From Knoellia sp. p5-6-4 (GTDB lineage Bacteria > Actinomycetota > Actinomycetes > Actinomycetales > Dermatophilaceae): DNA of 64,000 nucleotides. The position numbers and the translations under genes were made by a program. The notes below the pieces were generated by a model, which had not been told where the DNA came from, searched no databases, and saw only the letters and a list, made by a program, of their open reading frames with translations. How positions within the stretch are numbered: the stretch's first letter is position 1; every line of letters begins with the position of its first letter. Below are positions 33,427 through 41,476 of this stretch, piece after piece. Location of the stretch: NCBI RefSeq assembly GCF_029222705.1, contig NZ_JARGZF010000001.1:182437-246436 (forward strand). The letters run 5' to 3'.

Positions 33427-35022
33427 ATGGGTAGACGCGACGAGGGGTGGTGGCGCTCCGCCGTCGTCTACCAGGTGTACGCGCGGTCGTTCACCGACAG
33501 CAACGGCGACGGCGTGGGTGACCTGGCCGGCGTGACGAGCCGCCTCCTGCACATCGCCGACCTCGGCGCCGACGCCATCTGGCTGACGCCGTTCCAGCGC
33601 TCACCGCAGGCCGACCACGGATACGACGTCGGCGACTACTGCGACGTCGACCCGCTGTTCGGCACCCTCGGCGACTTCGACCACCTCGTCTCTGCGGCGC
33701 ACGCCCTGGGACTGCGCGTCATCGTCGATTTCGTGCCCAACCACTGCTCCTCCGAGCACCCGGCGTTCCGCGCGGCGCTGGCCGCTGGGCCAGGCAGCCC
33801 CGAGCGAGCCCGGTTCCACTTCCTGCCCGGGCGCGGCGTGCGAGGTGAGCTGCCACCCAACAACTGGCCCAGCGTCTTCGGCGGGCCTGCGTGGACGCGC
33901 GTGACCGAGCCGGACGGCAGCCCTGGTCAGTGGTACCTGCACCTGTACGCGCCCGAGCAGCCCGACTGGAACTGGCGGCACCCGGCCACCGGGGCGCTCA
34001 TGGACGAGGCCCTGCGCTTCTGGCTCGACCGCGGGGCCGACGGCGTGCGCATCGACGTCGCGCACGGTTTGTTCAAGGCCGACGGCCTGCCCGACCACCG
34101 GGCTCCCAGGGAGATCGAGCCCATGCGGCTGCGTGGCAACCCGCTTGCCTGCGACCAGGAGGAGGTGCACGAGGTCTACCGGCGCTGGCGCGGCATCTGC
34201 GAGGAGTACTCCCCCGAACGCGTCCTCGTGGGCGAGGTCAACCTGCTGCCGCAACGAGCGGCCCGCTACCTGCGGCCCGACGAGCTCCACCAGGCGTTCG
34301 CGTTCGCCTTCCTCGCCGCCCCCTGGGACGCCCAGGCGTGGCGGGCCGCGGCCACCGAGCTGCTGGAGTCTGCCGAGGCAACCGGTTCGCCTGTCACGTG
34401 GGTCGTCGAGAACCACGACGTCGTGCGCACCCCCACCCGCTACGGCGGCGGCTCGCGGGGCACGGCCCGAGCCAGGGCCGCCGTGCTGGCCGTGCTGGCC
34501 CTTCCGGGTTCGGCCTACCTCTACCAGGGTCAGGAGCTCGGGCTGCCCGAGGTCGACGTGCCGGTCGCGGCGCGGCAGGACCCGGCGTGGCTGCGCTCCG
34601 GCGTGACGCGGGACGGCGCACGGGTGCCGCTGCCGTGGACCTGCGACCCCGCGGGCGCCCACGGCTTCTCGTCGGAGCCCACCGCCCAGCCCTGGCTGCC
34701 GCTGCCCGTCGACGGCTGGGCCGCCCTCTCCGTCGCCGCCCAGAGCGGTCGGCCGGAGTCGACCCTCGAGCTGTGCCGGCGGGCGCTGGCGCTGCGTCAC
34801 CGGCTCCACGCCGAGGGACGGCTCGCCCCCGACGACGCCACAGCGGTCGTGGTGCAGGGCGGGGGCCTCCTGGTGGCGGACCGCGGCAACCTGCGCCTCG
34901 TCGTCAACCTCGGCGAGGAGCCCGCGGTGCTCCCGCCGGGCGAGGTGCTCCTCACGAGCGGACCGCTCGTGGTGGTGGACCAGCTGCCGCCGGACACGGC
35001 CGCCTGGCTCAGTGGGTGGTGA
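33427..35022 (+). CDS. GH13 alpha-glucosidase/oligo-1,6-glucosidase
   Basis: 531 residues, (beta/alpha)8 barrel of GH13: AVVYQVYARSFTDSNGDGVGDL with the N-terminal calcium-type loop, conserved region I VIVDFVPNHCSSEHP, region II GVRIDVAHGLFK with the nucleophile Asp, region III RVLVGEVNLLP with the acid/base Glu, and region IV VENHDVVRTPTRY with the transition-state Asp. Region V-like QPDWNW and the start suggest the alpha-1,4/1,6-glucosidase subfamily acting on short malto- or isomalto-oligosaccharides inside the cell. It may complement the sugar importer and glycogen-debranching genes nearby. ATG 33427 is close to the stop of the DUF4349 gene; likely cotranscribed. Confidence 0.9.
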   Translation: MGRRDEGWWRSAVVYQVYARSFTDSNGDGVGDLAGVTSRLLHIADLGADAIWLTPFQRSPQADHGYDVGDYCDVDPLFGTLGDFDHLVSAAHALGLRVIVDFVPNHCSSEHPAFRAALAAGPGSPERARFHFLPGRGVRGELPPNNWPSVFGGPAWTRVTEPDGSPGQWYLHLYAPEQPDWNWRHPATGALMDEALRFWLDRGADGVRIDVAHGLFKADGLPDHRAPREIEPMRLRGNPLACDQEEVHEVYRRWRGICEEYSPERVLVGEVNLLPQRAARYLRPDELHQAFAFAFLAAPWDAQAWRAAATELLESAEATGSPVTWVVENHDVVRTPTRYGGGSRGTARARAAVLAVLALPGSAYLYQGQELGLPEVDVPVAARQDPAWLRSGVTRDGARVPLPWTCDPAGAHGFSSEPTAQPWLPLPVDGWAALSVAAQSGRPESTLELCRRALALRHRLHAEGRLAPDDATAVVVQGGGLLVADRGNLRLVVNLGEEPAVLPPGEVLLTSGPLVVVDQLPPDTAAWLSGW

Positions 35023-35030
35023 GCGCGCCA

Positions 35031-35091
35031 GCTCAGCGCGTCGTGAGCAGGCCGCTCAGCGCGTCGTGGGCACCGCTCAGCGGGCGCTGAT
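35031..35091. repeat. Three degenerate tandem units between amylase and hemE stops
   Basis: GCTCAGCGCGTCGTGAGC (35031), GCTCAGCGCGTCGTGGGC (35054) and GCTCAGCGGGCGCTG (35075) follow each other with spacing of 23 and 21 bases. The third unit contains the hemE stop codon. It may be a local duplication of the gene end or a polymerase-pausing element. Confidence 0.55.
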
Positions 35092-36135
35092 CTCGTGCAC
35101 CAGCTCCGTGACGCGGGTGAGCACGTCGGGGTCGGTGTCGGGCAGGACGCCGTGGCCGAGGTTGAAGATGTGGCCCGGGGCCTGGCGGCCCTGCTCCACG
35201 ATCTCGCGCACCTTGGCCTCGAGGGCGTCCCACGGCGCGAACAGCAGGGCCGGGTCGAGGTTGCCCTGCACCGCGTAGTGCCCACCGAGCCTGGACAGCG
35301 CGTCGGAGAGGGAGATCCGGAAGTCCACGCCGACGACGTCGGCGCCGGCCGCGCCCATGAGCGGCAGGAGCTCGGAGGTGCCGACGCCGAAGTGAATCTT
35401 CGGCACTCCGAGGTCGGTCACGGCCGCGAGCGCCCGCGCCGAGTGCTTCTGCACGAAGCGCTCGTAGTCGGCCCGGGGCAGCGCACCCACCCAGGAGTCG
35501 AACAGCTGCACCGCCGAAGCCCCGGCCGACGCCTGCACCCGCAGGAACTCCCCGGAGATCTGGGCCAGCCGGGCGCACAGGTCGTCCCACAGCTGCGGGT
35601 CGCCGTACATGAGCGCCTTGGTGTGCTCGTGGTTCTTGCTGGGCCCGCCCTCCACGAGGTAGGAGGCGAGGGTGAACGGCGCCCCCGCGAAGCCGATGAG
35701 CGGCGTCGTGCCCAGCTCGCCCGTGAGGATCTGCACGGCCTCGGTGATGTAGGGCACGTGCTCGGGCGTCAGCTCGGGCAGCCGGTCGAGGTCGGCACGG
35801 GTGCGGAACGGCTCCGCCACGACGGGCCCGACCCCGGGCTTGATGTCGAGGTCGACGCCCACGGCCGCCAACGGGACGACGATGTCGGAGAAGAAGATCG
35901 CGGCGTCGACCCCGTGGCGGCGCACCGGTTGCAGCGTGATCTCGGCGACCAGGTCGGGCCGGCGGCACGACTCCAGCATGGGGATGCCCTCGCGCACGCG
36001 CCGGTACTCCGGCAGGGACCGACCGGCCTGACGCATGAACCACACGGGCGTGTGCGTCACCGGTTGCTGGCGCGCGGCCCGCACGAGGTTGCTGTCGTCG
36101 AGCTGGGGGTTGTCGAGCATGTGGGAGGCGGTCAC
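35077..36135 (-). CDS. hemE: Uroporphyrinogen decarboxylase
   Basis: 352 residues, the usual HemE length. The signature [14 protein letters not shown] and the segments [35 protein letters not shown] and [26 protein letters not shown] are intact. The enzyme removes the four acetate carboxyls of uroporphyrinogen III to give coproporphyrinogen III, the substrate of HemY here. GTG 36135 or the ATG five codons on could be the start. It is minus strand, convergent with the amylase and followed downstream by the tandem repeats. Confidence 0.95.
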   Translation of the reverse strand: MTASHMLDNPQLDDSNLVRAARQQPVTHTPVWFMRQAGRSLPEYRRVREGIPMLESCRRPDLVAEITLQPVRRHGVDAAIFFSDIVVPLAAVGVDLDIKPGVGPVVAEPFRTRADLDRLPELTPEHVPYITEAVQILTGELGTTPLIGFAGAPFTLASYLVEGGPSKNHEHTKALMYGDPQLWDDLCARLAQISGEFLRVQASAGASAVQLFDSWVGALPRADYERFVQKHSARALAAVTDLGVPKIHFGVGTSELLPLMGAAGADVVGVDFRISLSDALSRLGGHYAVQGNLDPALLFAPWDALEAKVREIVEQGRQAPGHIFNLGHGVLPDTDPDVLTRVTELVHEISAR

Positions 36136-36168
36136 CGGGCGAGTCTTTCACGCCGCCCTCGCGACGGC

Positions 36169-36993
36169 TCAGGCGGCGATGACCGCGACCCCGACCAGGC
36201 TGAGAGCCACCCCGACGGACTGGATGAGCAGCAGCCGCTCGTGCAGCAGGAACCGCGCGAGCAGCACCGTGACCACCGGGTACAGCGAGCCCAGCACGCT
36301 GGCGACACTCACCAGGCCGCGGGAGGAGGCGAAGGCGAACAGGCCGTTGGCCGCGAGGTCGCCGACCCCGATCGCGAGCAGGCCCGGCATGTCGCGGGCC
36401 ACCATGCCACCGGCGGTGCGCAGCGCCAGGGCCGCCACCACGAAGACCGTGACCGAGGTCAGCCGCATGCCCCACAGCGTGTGCAGCAGCGACTCGCGCG
36501 CCCCCCGGTCGAGACAGTAGAGGGCCAAGCCGAAGCCGACGGCCGCCACGCTCGCCAGCAGCACGGGTCGGGCGGACACGTCCCCGGACAGCTCCGGCCC
36601 TGAGGCGAGCGCGATGCCCAGCACGGCCAGCAGCATCCCGAACCACGTGCTGGCGGGCGGTTGCTCACCGCCGAGCAGCCCGAGCAGCACCGGCACCACC
36701 ACGCCCAGTGACGCCACCGGCGCCACGACGCCCATGGTGCCGCTGCTCAGCGCCGAGTAGAAGCTGACGAGGCCGATCGTTGCCGACGCCCCGGCCGCGA
36801 CCGACCACAGCGGCCAGCCGTCGACGGACATCTCGCCCCACTGGAGCAGGACGACGACGGAGACCACGACCAGGCCCAGCCCCTGCGACCAGGCGACCAC
36901 CGCTGCTGCCGGCCGGCTCTTGGACTTCAGGCCCGCGAAGAAGTCCGCGGTGCCCCAGCACACGCTCGAGGCGAGGGCGAGCAGCGACAGCAT
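36169..36993 (-). CDS. DMT-superfamily (EamA-type) transporter
   Basis: 274 residues, nearly all hydrophobic, with ten predicted membrane helices in two EamA-like halves (first: LLALASSVCWGTADFFAGL to VVVPVLLGLLGG; second: LLASVAAVGFGLALYCLDRG to IQSVGVALSLVGVAVIAA). Gly/Ser-rich turns such as FYSALSSGTMGVVAPVASLG and FASSRGLVSVASVLGSLYPVV are typical of drug/metabolite exporters. Substrate unknown. ATG 36993 is the first codon of helix one. It lies just upstream of hemE on the same strand but 33 bp away; a cotranscript is possible. Confidence 0.85.
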   Translation of the reverse strand: MLSLLALASSVCWGTADFFAGLKSKSRPAAAVVAWSQGLGLVVVSVVVLLQWGEMSVDGWPLWSVAAGASATIGLVSFYSALSSGTMGVVAPVASLGVVVPVLLGLLGGEQPPASTWFGMLLAVLGIALASGPELSGDVSARPVLLASVAAVGFGLALYCLDRGARESLLHTLWGMRLTSVTVFVVAALALRTAGGMVARDMPGLLAIGVGDLAANGLFAFASSRGLVSVASVLGSLYPVVTVLLARFLLHERLLLIQSVGVALSLVGVAVIAA

Positions 36994-37055
36994 GGCGGCA
37001 CGGTACCGAGCCGCGCCGGGGCCGGGCGACGACGCCCCGCGCCGCCCGGCTCGGC

Positions 37056-37979
37056 TCAGCTGGCTGGCTCCGTGGTGCCCCAGACCTGCTTGCTGTGCTG
37101 GTAGGCGCTCTTCTCCAGCTTCAGCGCGGCGGCCCGGGCCTTGGCGAGAGCGGCGGAGTCGAGCGTCTCCGCCGACACCAGCTCGAGGGTCTCCCTGGTC
37201 GGGTCCGTCCCGCCCCAGCCGACCCGCACGTTCCCGACGCCGGGCGCGTAGTACTTCAGCTGCAGGGCCCCCGGCTCGTCGTCGCTGGACTCCTCGGTGA
37301 CCTTGACCCCCTCGTAGCAGCCCGCCTGGACGCACGTGCGCTGGTCGACCTTGATGACCCGGGCCCGGTCGGACCAGCCCACCTCCGGCCCCCAGCCCTG
37401 CGAGTAGCTCGGGTCACCCGCCGTGTCGCCCTCCCGGATGGTGATGCCGGCCTGGGCTCCCTTGACGCCGTGGACCCACGCGGGCGTCTCGACGACCTTG
37501 CCCTCCTCGTAGACCTCGGGGTACTGGCCCAGGTGCCAGATCGTCTTGTCGTCGGCCTGGGCGAAGAGCGCCAGCTCGGCCTCCTCGAGCTGACCGTCTG
37601 AGTAGTCGAGCTCCAGCACCATGACCGCTTCGACTCCCGCGACGACCTTCGTCAGGTCGGTCACCGTGAACTCGACCCGGTGCGGGATCTTCTCGTCCTC
37701 CTCGATCGTCTGGCCCCGGTAGACCATGTGGGTGCCGGGCTTCATCGGCAGCCAGGTGCTGTCCACCGTGGTGGGGCTCGTGAACCTGGAGACGTCGAAG
37801 CCCTTGGCCGGTCCGGTCGTGGGCTGCTCGACCGGTGTGGGCGTAGCCGTCGTGGTCGTCGACGACGTGGTCGTGCCCGCGCCGGCCGGCTCGGAGGCGT
37901 CGCCGCAGGCCGCCGCCGCGAGGGTGAGTGCCGTCCCCAGCACGATGGCCGCGGAGGTTGTCGAACGTGGTTGTCGCAT
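37056..37979 (-). CDS. Putative secreted lipoprotein, actinobacterial, unknown function
   Basis: 307 residues. A signal with hydrophobic core and lipobox AAAC (Cys25) is followed by a Thr/Pro-rich linker. The globular part contains RFTSPTTVDSTWLPMKPGTH, MVYRGQTIEEDE, VEFTVTDLTKVVAGVEAVM and DYSDGQLEEAELALFAQ, GVKVTEESSDDEPGALQLKY and GVGNVRVGW. The beta-rich pattern with a lipoprotein anchor is found in many Actinobacteria, but I know no function. ATG 37979 is preceded by GGGAGGG. No partner gene is evident. Confidence 0.8.
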   Translation of the reverse strand: MRQPRSTTSAAIVLGTALTLAAAACGDASEPAGAGTTTSSTTTTATPTPVEQPTTGPAKGFDVSRFTSPTTVDSTWLPMKPGTHMVYRGQTIEEDEKIPHRVEFTVTDLTKVVAGVEAVMVLELDYSDGQLEEAELALFAQADDKTIWHLGQYPEVYEEGKVVETPAWVHGVKGAQAGITIREGDTAGDPSYSQGWGPEVGWSDRARVIKVDQRTCVQAGCYEGVKVTEESSDDEPGALQLKYYAPGVGNVRVGWGGTDPTRETLELVSAETLDSAALAKARAAALKLEKSAYQHSKQVWGTTEPAS

Positions 37980-38187
37980 CTGGCCCTCCCTGAGGTCCAT
38001 CGGCCCCGGCCCTGCGGGCCCACCCGTCGGGGCGACTTCGGGTATGCCTTCAGGTTCACCCCGGGCCCGTGGCACCGGGCAACCTCCACAATGCCTAGCC
38101 CGGCTCCGCGGAAGGGTGGAGTACGGGTCGCGGGGGCGACACGAGCACGCGGACCTCCCCGGGAAAGGCGCCCCCGCGGCATACGCT

Positions 38188-38778
38188 GTGGAGGTGGGCA
38201 GCAGATCGGTCACCGGTGACCAGTCACCCGAGTTCGCGCAGGCGCTCAGCGAGCTGCGCGGCGCACGGCTGCGCCCCGAGGTGCGTCTGAGCGAGGTGCC
38301 TGCACCGCAGCGCATCGCACCGTATGCCGTGGCCCTCACCGCCGAGGTGGTGGGCAGCGCCGGGTCCGAGGACGAGCTCGCCTCCGGACGGTTCGTCCTG
38401 CTGCACGACCCCTCCGCACCGGAGCCGTGGGACGGGATGTGGCGGGCGGTGACGTTCGCGCGCGCCGAGCTCGAGCCCGAGCTCGCGAGCGACCCCATGC
38501 TCGGGTCGGTCGGATGGGCCTGGCTCATCGACGCCCTCGACGGCCACCGGCTCCCCTACACGGCCGAGGCCGGCACGGTCACCCGCGTGGTCTCGGAGAG
38601 CTTCGCCGGCCTTTCAGACCGCCCGGCCAGCGTGGAGATGGAGGTGCGCGCCTCCTGGACCCCGCTGGGCGGGAGCCTCGGCGACCACCTCGAGGCCTGG
38701 TGCGACCTGCTCTGCACGATCGCCGGGCTGCCCCCGCTGCCCGAGGGCGTCATCGCCCTGCCCGGGCAGCGGCGCTGA
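38188..38778 (+). CDS. DUF3000 family protein
   Basis: 196 residues. DUF3000 pattern: FAQALSELRGARLRPEVRL, EVPAPQRIAPYAVALTAEV, DELASGRFVLLHDPSAPEPWDGMWR, VGWAWLIDALDGH, YTAEAGTVTRVVSESFAGL and EAWCDLLCTIAGLPPLP. The family is cytosolic, restricted to Actinobacteria and placed beside rnd and hemE in mycobacteria (Rv2680-type), as here. Function unknown. GTG 38188 follows the word ATACGCT with no ribosome-binding site, so a leaderless message is possible; GTG 38194 is an alternative. It is 32 bp upstream of rnd. Confidence 0.88.
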   Translation: MEVGSRSVTGDQSPEFAQALSELRGARLRPEVRLSEVPAPQRIAPYAVALTAEVVGSAGSEDELASGRFVLLHDPSAPEPWDGMWRAVTFARAELEPELASDPMLGSVGWAWLIDALDGHRLPYTAEAGTVTRVVSESFAGLSDRPASVEMEVRASWTPLGGSLGDHLEAWCDLLCTIAGLPPLPEGVIALPGQRR

Positions 38779-38804
38779 CCTCCCGGGCACGTGGCCGGTA
38801 GGTT
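38775..38804 (+). promoter_or_regulatory. Predicted promoter of rnd, leaderless
   Basis: CTGACC (38775-38780) and TAGGTT (38799-38804) are 18 bases apart; six bases after the -10 comes the rnd GTG at 38811. No ribosome-binding site is present, so transcription should begin at the start codon. Confidence 0.5.
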
Positions 38805-38810
38805 AGCCGC

Positions 38811-40079
38811 GTGACACCATCGGAACCCGCGGCGGCGGCGGCCGCGGTCGAGCCCGCGCTCGAGCCTGCCGTCGAGCCCGCGCCCGAGGCGCTCACGCCG
38901 CTCGACGCCCCCGCCGAGGGTGTCCCCGACGTCGTCACCGACGAGCGACGGCTCCTCGAGGCGGCAGAGGCGATCCGCGCCGGCGAGGGCCCGGTGGCCC
39001 TCGACGCCGAGCGCGCCTCGGGGTACCGGTACGGGCAGCGCGCCTACCTCGTCCAGCTGCGCAGGGAAGGTTCCGGCACCTGGCTGATCGACCCCATCGC
39101 GGTACCCGACCTCTCCCCCGTCGGTGAGGCCATCGGCGGCGCGGAGTGGATCCTCCACGCCGCGACCCAGGACCTACCCTGTCTCGCCGAGGTGGGGCTG
39201 CGACCACGGCAGCTGTTCGACACCGAGCTGGCCGGGCGGCTGCTCGGCCTCCCCCGCGTCGGGCTCGCCGCCGTGGTGGAGCACTACCTCGGCCTCTCGC
39301 TGGCCAAGGAGCACTCGGCGGTCGACTGGTCGACCCGACCGCTGCCCGAGCCGTGGCTGCTCTACGCGGCTCTCGACGTCGAGGTGCTCGTGGAGCTGCG
39401 CAACCTCATGGGCGTCGACCTCGCCCGGCAGGGGAAGGCCGGCTGGGCCCGCGAGGAGTTCGAGGCCCTGCTGGACTTCACCGGACCGGGACAGCGGGTC
39501 GACCCGTGGCGCCGCACCTCCGGCATGCACAAGGTGCGACAGCGGCGCGGGGCCGCCGTCGTGCGCGAGCTGTGGGAGACCCGCGACCGCATCGCCATGG
39601 ACCGTGACGTCTCCCCCGGCCGGGTCCTGCCCGACGCGGTGCTCGTCGAGCTGGCCATGGCGGCGCCTCGGAGCGTGCACGAGCTGCCGCGCGGCCACCG
39701 CGCCATCCAGCGCTACCAGCGGCAGTGGCTCGAGGCGGTGCGGCGGGCCCATGCGATCCCCGAGACCGACCTGCCGCCGCTGACACTGCGCTCCGACGGG
39801 CCGCCACCCCAGCGCGCCTGGGCCGACCGCGACCCCGTGGCCGCCGAGCGGCTCACCGCCACCCGTGCCGCGCTCACCGCGTTCGCCCAGGAGCACGACA
39901 TCCCGGTCGAGAACGTCATGTCGCCCGACCCCCTTCGCCGGGTCATCTGGACCCCGCCGGCGGACCGTTCAGCCGCCGGCTTCACTGCCGCGCTGCTCGC
40001 GCTCGGCGCCCGGCAGTGGCAGGTCGACATCGTGGCGCCCATGGTGGCTGCGGCGTTCGAGGCGCACCCTGACGCCTGA
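38811..40079 (+). CDS. rnd: Ribonuclease D
   Basis: 422 residues. A DEDDy 3'-5' exonuclease domain spans residues about 40-210: exo I PVALDAERASGYRYGQRAYLVQ (D-x-E), exo II WILHAATQDLPCL, and exo III YAALDVEVLVELR with the tyrosine. HRDC-type helices follow (VSPGRVLPDAVLVELAMAAPRS with HELPRGHRAIQRY). It trims the 3' ends of tRNA precursors and other stable RNAs. The first 35 residues are Ala/Pro/Glu-rich and dispensable-looking. GTG 38811 has no ribosome-binding site but a -10 box six bases upstream, indicating a leaderless mRNA. Confidence 0.93.
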   Translation: MTPSEPAAAAAAVEPALEPAVEPAPEALTPLDAPAEGVPDVVTDERRLLEAAEAIRAGEGPVALDAERASGYRYGQRAYLVQLRREGSGTWLIDPIAVPDLSPVGEAIGGAEWILHAATQDLPCLAEVGLRPRQLFDTELAGRLLGLPRVGLAAVVEHYLGLSLAKEHSAVDWSTRPLPEPWLLYAALDVEVLVELRNLMGVDLARQGKAGWAREEFEALLDFTGPGQRVDPWRRTSGMHKVRQRRGAAVVRELWETRDRIAMDRDVSPGRVLPDAVLVELAMAAPRSVHELPRGHRAIQRYQRQWLEAVRRAHAIPETDLPPLTLRSDGPPPQRAWADRDPVAAERLTATRAALTAFAQEHDIPVENVMSPDPLRRVIWTPPADRSAAGFTAALLALGARQWQVDIVAPMVAAAFEAHPDA

Positions 40080-40167
40080 CGTCCCGCAGGCACGCCGGAC
40101 GCTCGTACGGGGGGCACCGGGCCCCTCGCCCCACTCCCGGGGTGACGGCTCTCACCCGAGGGACTGA

Positions 40168-40196
40168 CTGACTCTGCGGTTACCGGCAAGTAGCAT
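40168..40196 (+). promoter_or_regulatory. Predicted fadA-fadB promoter
   Basis: CTGACT (40168-40173) and TAGCAT (40191-40196) lie exactly 17 bases apart, about 60 bp upstream of the fadA GTG. This transcript has a normal leader with AGGAGG. Confidence 0.5.
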
Positions 40197-40258
40197 CGCT
40201 GGAGTACCCACCGGCTCGCCGGTGACGTCCCACCGACCACCTAGCCAGGAGGCCACCC

Positions 40259-41476
40259 GTGCCCCGCACTCTGCGTGAGGTCGTGTTCGTCGACGGTGTG
40301 AGGACGCCGTTCGGCAAGGCCGGGGAGAAGGGCATGTACGCCCAGACCCGTGCCGACGACCTCGTCATCAAATGCATCCGCGAGCTCATGCGCCGCAACC
40401 CCGGTCTGCCACCGGAGCGGGTCGAGGAGGTGGCGATCGCCGCCACCACCCAGATCGGCGACCAGGGCCTGACCATCGGCCGCATGGTCGGCCTGCTGGC
40501 CGGTCTGCCCAAGACCACCCCCGGCTACTCCGTCGACCGCATGTGCGCCGGAGCCCTGACCGCGGTCACCACCACGGCCTCCTCGATCGCCTTCGGCGCG
40601 ATCGACGTCGCCATCGCCGGTGGTGTCGAGCACATGGGCCGCCACCCGATGGGTGAGGGCGTCGACCCCAACCCGCGGATCGTCGCCGAGAGGCTCGTCG
40701 ACCCCTCTGCCCTGGTCATGGGCAAGACGGCCGAGAACCTGCACGACCGCTTCCCCGAGCTGACCAGGGAGCGCTCCGACGCGTTCGCCGTGGGCTCCCA
40801 GGACAAGCTGGCCAAGGCCTACGCCAACAACCAGATCCAGCCCGACCTCGTGCCGGTCGCCACCCGCCACGACCAGCTCGGCTTCGGCCTCGCCACGGCC
40901 GACGAGCCGCCGCGCCCGGGCACGACCACCTCGGACCTGGCCGGCCTGAAGGCCCCGTTCCGCCCGCACGGCAAGGTCACCGCGGGCAACAGCGCCGGCC
41001 TCAACGACGGCGCCACCGCGTGCGTCCTGGCCAGCGCCGAGGCTGCCGAGGAGCTCGGCCTGACCGTCAAGATGCGCCTGGTCGACTACGCCTTCGTGGG
41101 TGTCGAGCCCGAGGTCATGGGCATCGGCCCGGTCCCGGCCGCCGAGAAGGCCCTGAAGAAGGCAGGGCTCACCATCGACGACATCGGCCTCTTCGAGCTC
41201 AACGAGGCCTTCGCCGTGCAGGTCCTGGCGTTCCTCGACCACTTCGGCCTCGCCGACGACGACGAGCGCGTCAACCCCTACGGCGGCGCCATCGCGGTCG
41301 GCCACCCGCTGGCCTCCTCCGGCGTCCGCCTCATGAACCAGCTGGCCCGCCAGTTCGAGGAGCACCCCGAGGTGCGCTACGGCATGACCGCGATGTGCAT
41401 CGGCATCGGCATGGGCGCAGCCGTCATCTGGGAGAACCCGCAGCACGCCGACTACGGCAAGGAGGTTGCCGCGTGA
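40259..41476 (+). CDS. fadA: Acetyl-CoA C-acyltransferase (thiolase, FadA)
   Basis: 405 residues. Thiolase landmarks: nucleophile C96 in SVDRMCAGAL, the NEAFAVQVLAF segment, the catalytic histidine in GGAIAVGHPLASSG and the second cysteine in TAMCIGIGMGAA. It cleaves 3-ketoacyl-CoA in the last step of fatty-acid beta-oxidation. GTG 40259 has AGGAGG six bases upstream. The gene overlaps fadB by 4 bp (GTGA), the usual arrangement for a FadA-FadB complex (subunits of the trifunctional enzyme). Confidence 0.95.
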   Translation: MPRTLREVVFVDGVRTPFGKAGEKGMYAQTRADDLVIKCIRELMRRNPGLPPERVEEVAIAATTQIGDQGLTIGRMVGLLAGLPKTTPGYSVDRMCAGALTAVTTTASSIAFGAIDVAIAGGVEHMGRHPMGEGVDPNPRIVAERLVDPSALVMGKTAENLHDRFPELTRERSDAFAVGSQDKLAKAYANNQIQPDLVPVATRHDQLGFGLATADEPPRPGTTTSDLAGLKAPFRPHGKVTAGNSAGLNDGATACVLASAEAAEELGLTVKMRLVDYAFVGVEPEVMGIGPVPAAEKALKKAGLTIDDIGLFELNEAFAVQVLAFLDHFGLADDDERVNPYGGAIAVGHPLASSGVRLMNQLARQFEEHPEVRYGMTAMCIGIGMGAAVIWENPQHADYGKEVAA

